Below, piece by piece: positions 5,372 through 5,417 of a DNA stretch of 5,417 bases. This DNA is from an uncultured bacterium (lineage in GTDB: Bacteria > Edwardsbacteria > AC1 > EtOH8): the NCBI GenBank assembly GCA_937958665.1, contig CALGNM010000072.1, forward strand, positions 1 to 5,417, given 5' to 3'. The position numbers and the translations under genes were made by a program. The notes beneath the pieces are model-generated. The model was not told the DNA's origin. It saw only the letters and a list, made by a program, of their open reading frames with translations, and ran no database searches. Every line of letters begins with the position of its first letter. Position 1 is the stretch's first letter.

Positions 5372-5417
5372 AGATCGGAAGAGCGTCGTGTAGGGAAAGA
5401 GTGTAGATCTCGGTGGT
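5372..5417 (+). other. Illumina P5/Read 1 adapter (reverse complement), not genomic
   Basis: From AGATCGGAAGAGCGTCGTGT at 5372 to the end, all 46 bases match the reverse complement of the TruSeq universal adapter, with no i5 index between the Read 1 primer part and GTAGATCTCGGTGGT. This is Read 2 read-through. It also creates a false continuation of the last reading frame, so residues after the Ile encoded at 5369-5371 must be ignored. Confidence 0.98.

Overview
The window is a 5,322-base piece of bacterial DNA (positions 50-5371) with untrimmed Illumina adapter at both ends (1-49 and 5372-5417). The cut genes at the two ends are therefore cut by sequencing or assembly, not by biology. The DNA is GC-rich and densely coding, with every gene on the + strand and Shine-Dalgarno sites before the starts. 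Together with a V/A-type ATPase this suggests an uncultivated bacterium from a metagenome, perhaps Chloroflexota or a candidate phylum. The lineage is only a guess; there is no marker gene.

Layout: (1) 50-1171 holds the last 29 codons of V/A-ATPase subunit E and all of subunit C, the peripheral and central stalk parts of a rotary ion-pumping ATPase. (2) After a short AT-richer gap comes a run of four membrane-protein genes (1215-4492): a secreted-FN3/DUF6754-like anchored protein, a six-helix protein, a double-anchored protein with a large soluble domain, and a second six-helix protein. (3) After an 82-base spacer come two small soluble-protein genes (4575-5371, the second cut by the adapter). 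The first is roadblock/LC7-like and the second has the predicted secondary-structure order of a divergent roadblock domain.

The genes are tightly spaced (gaps of 3, 43, 16, 23 and 82 bases, plus overlaps of 4 and 1 bases), so they are probably co-transcribed, at least from 1215 onward. None of the membrane proteins has an assigned biochemical function. The picture best supported is an undescribed membrane complex: two proteins with what looks like the same ancient soluble core, two six-helix partners, and a cytoplasmic roadblock pair, encoded directly behind V-ATPase stalk genes where the F, A, B and D subunit genes would often be expected.
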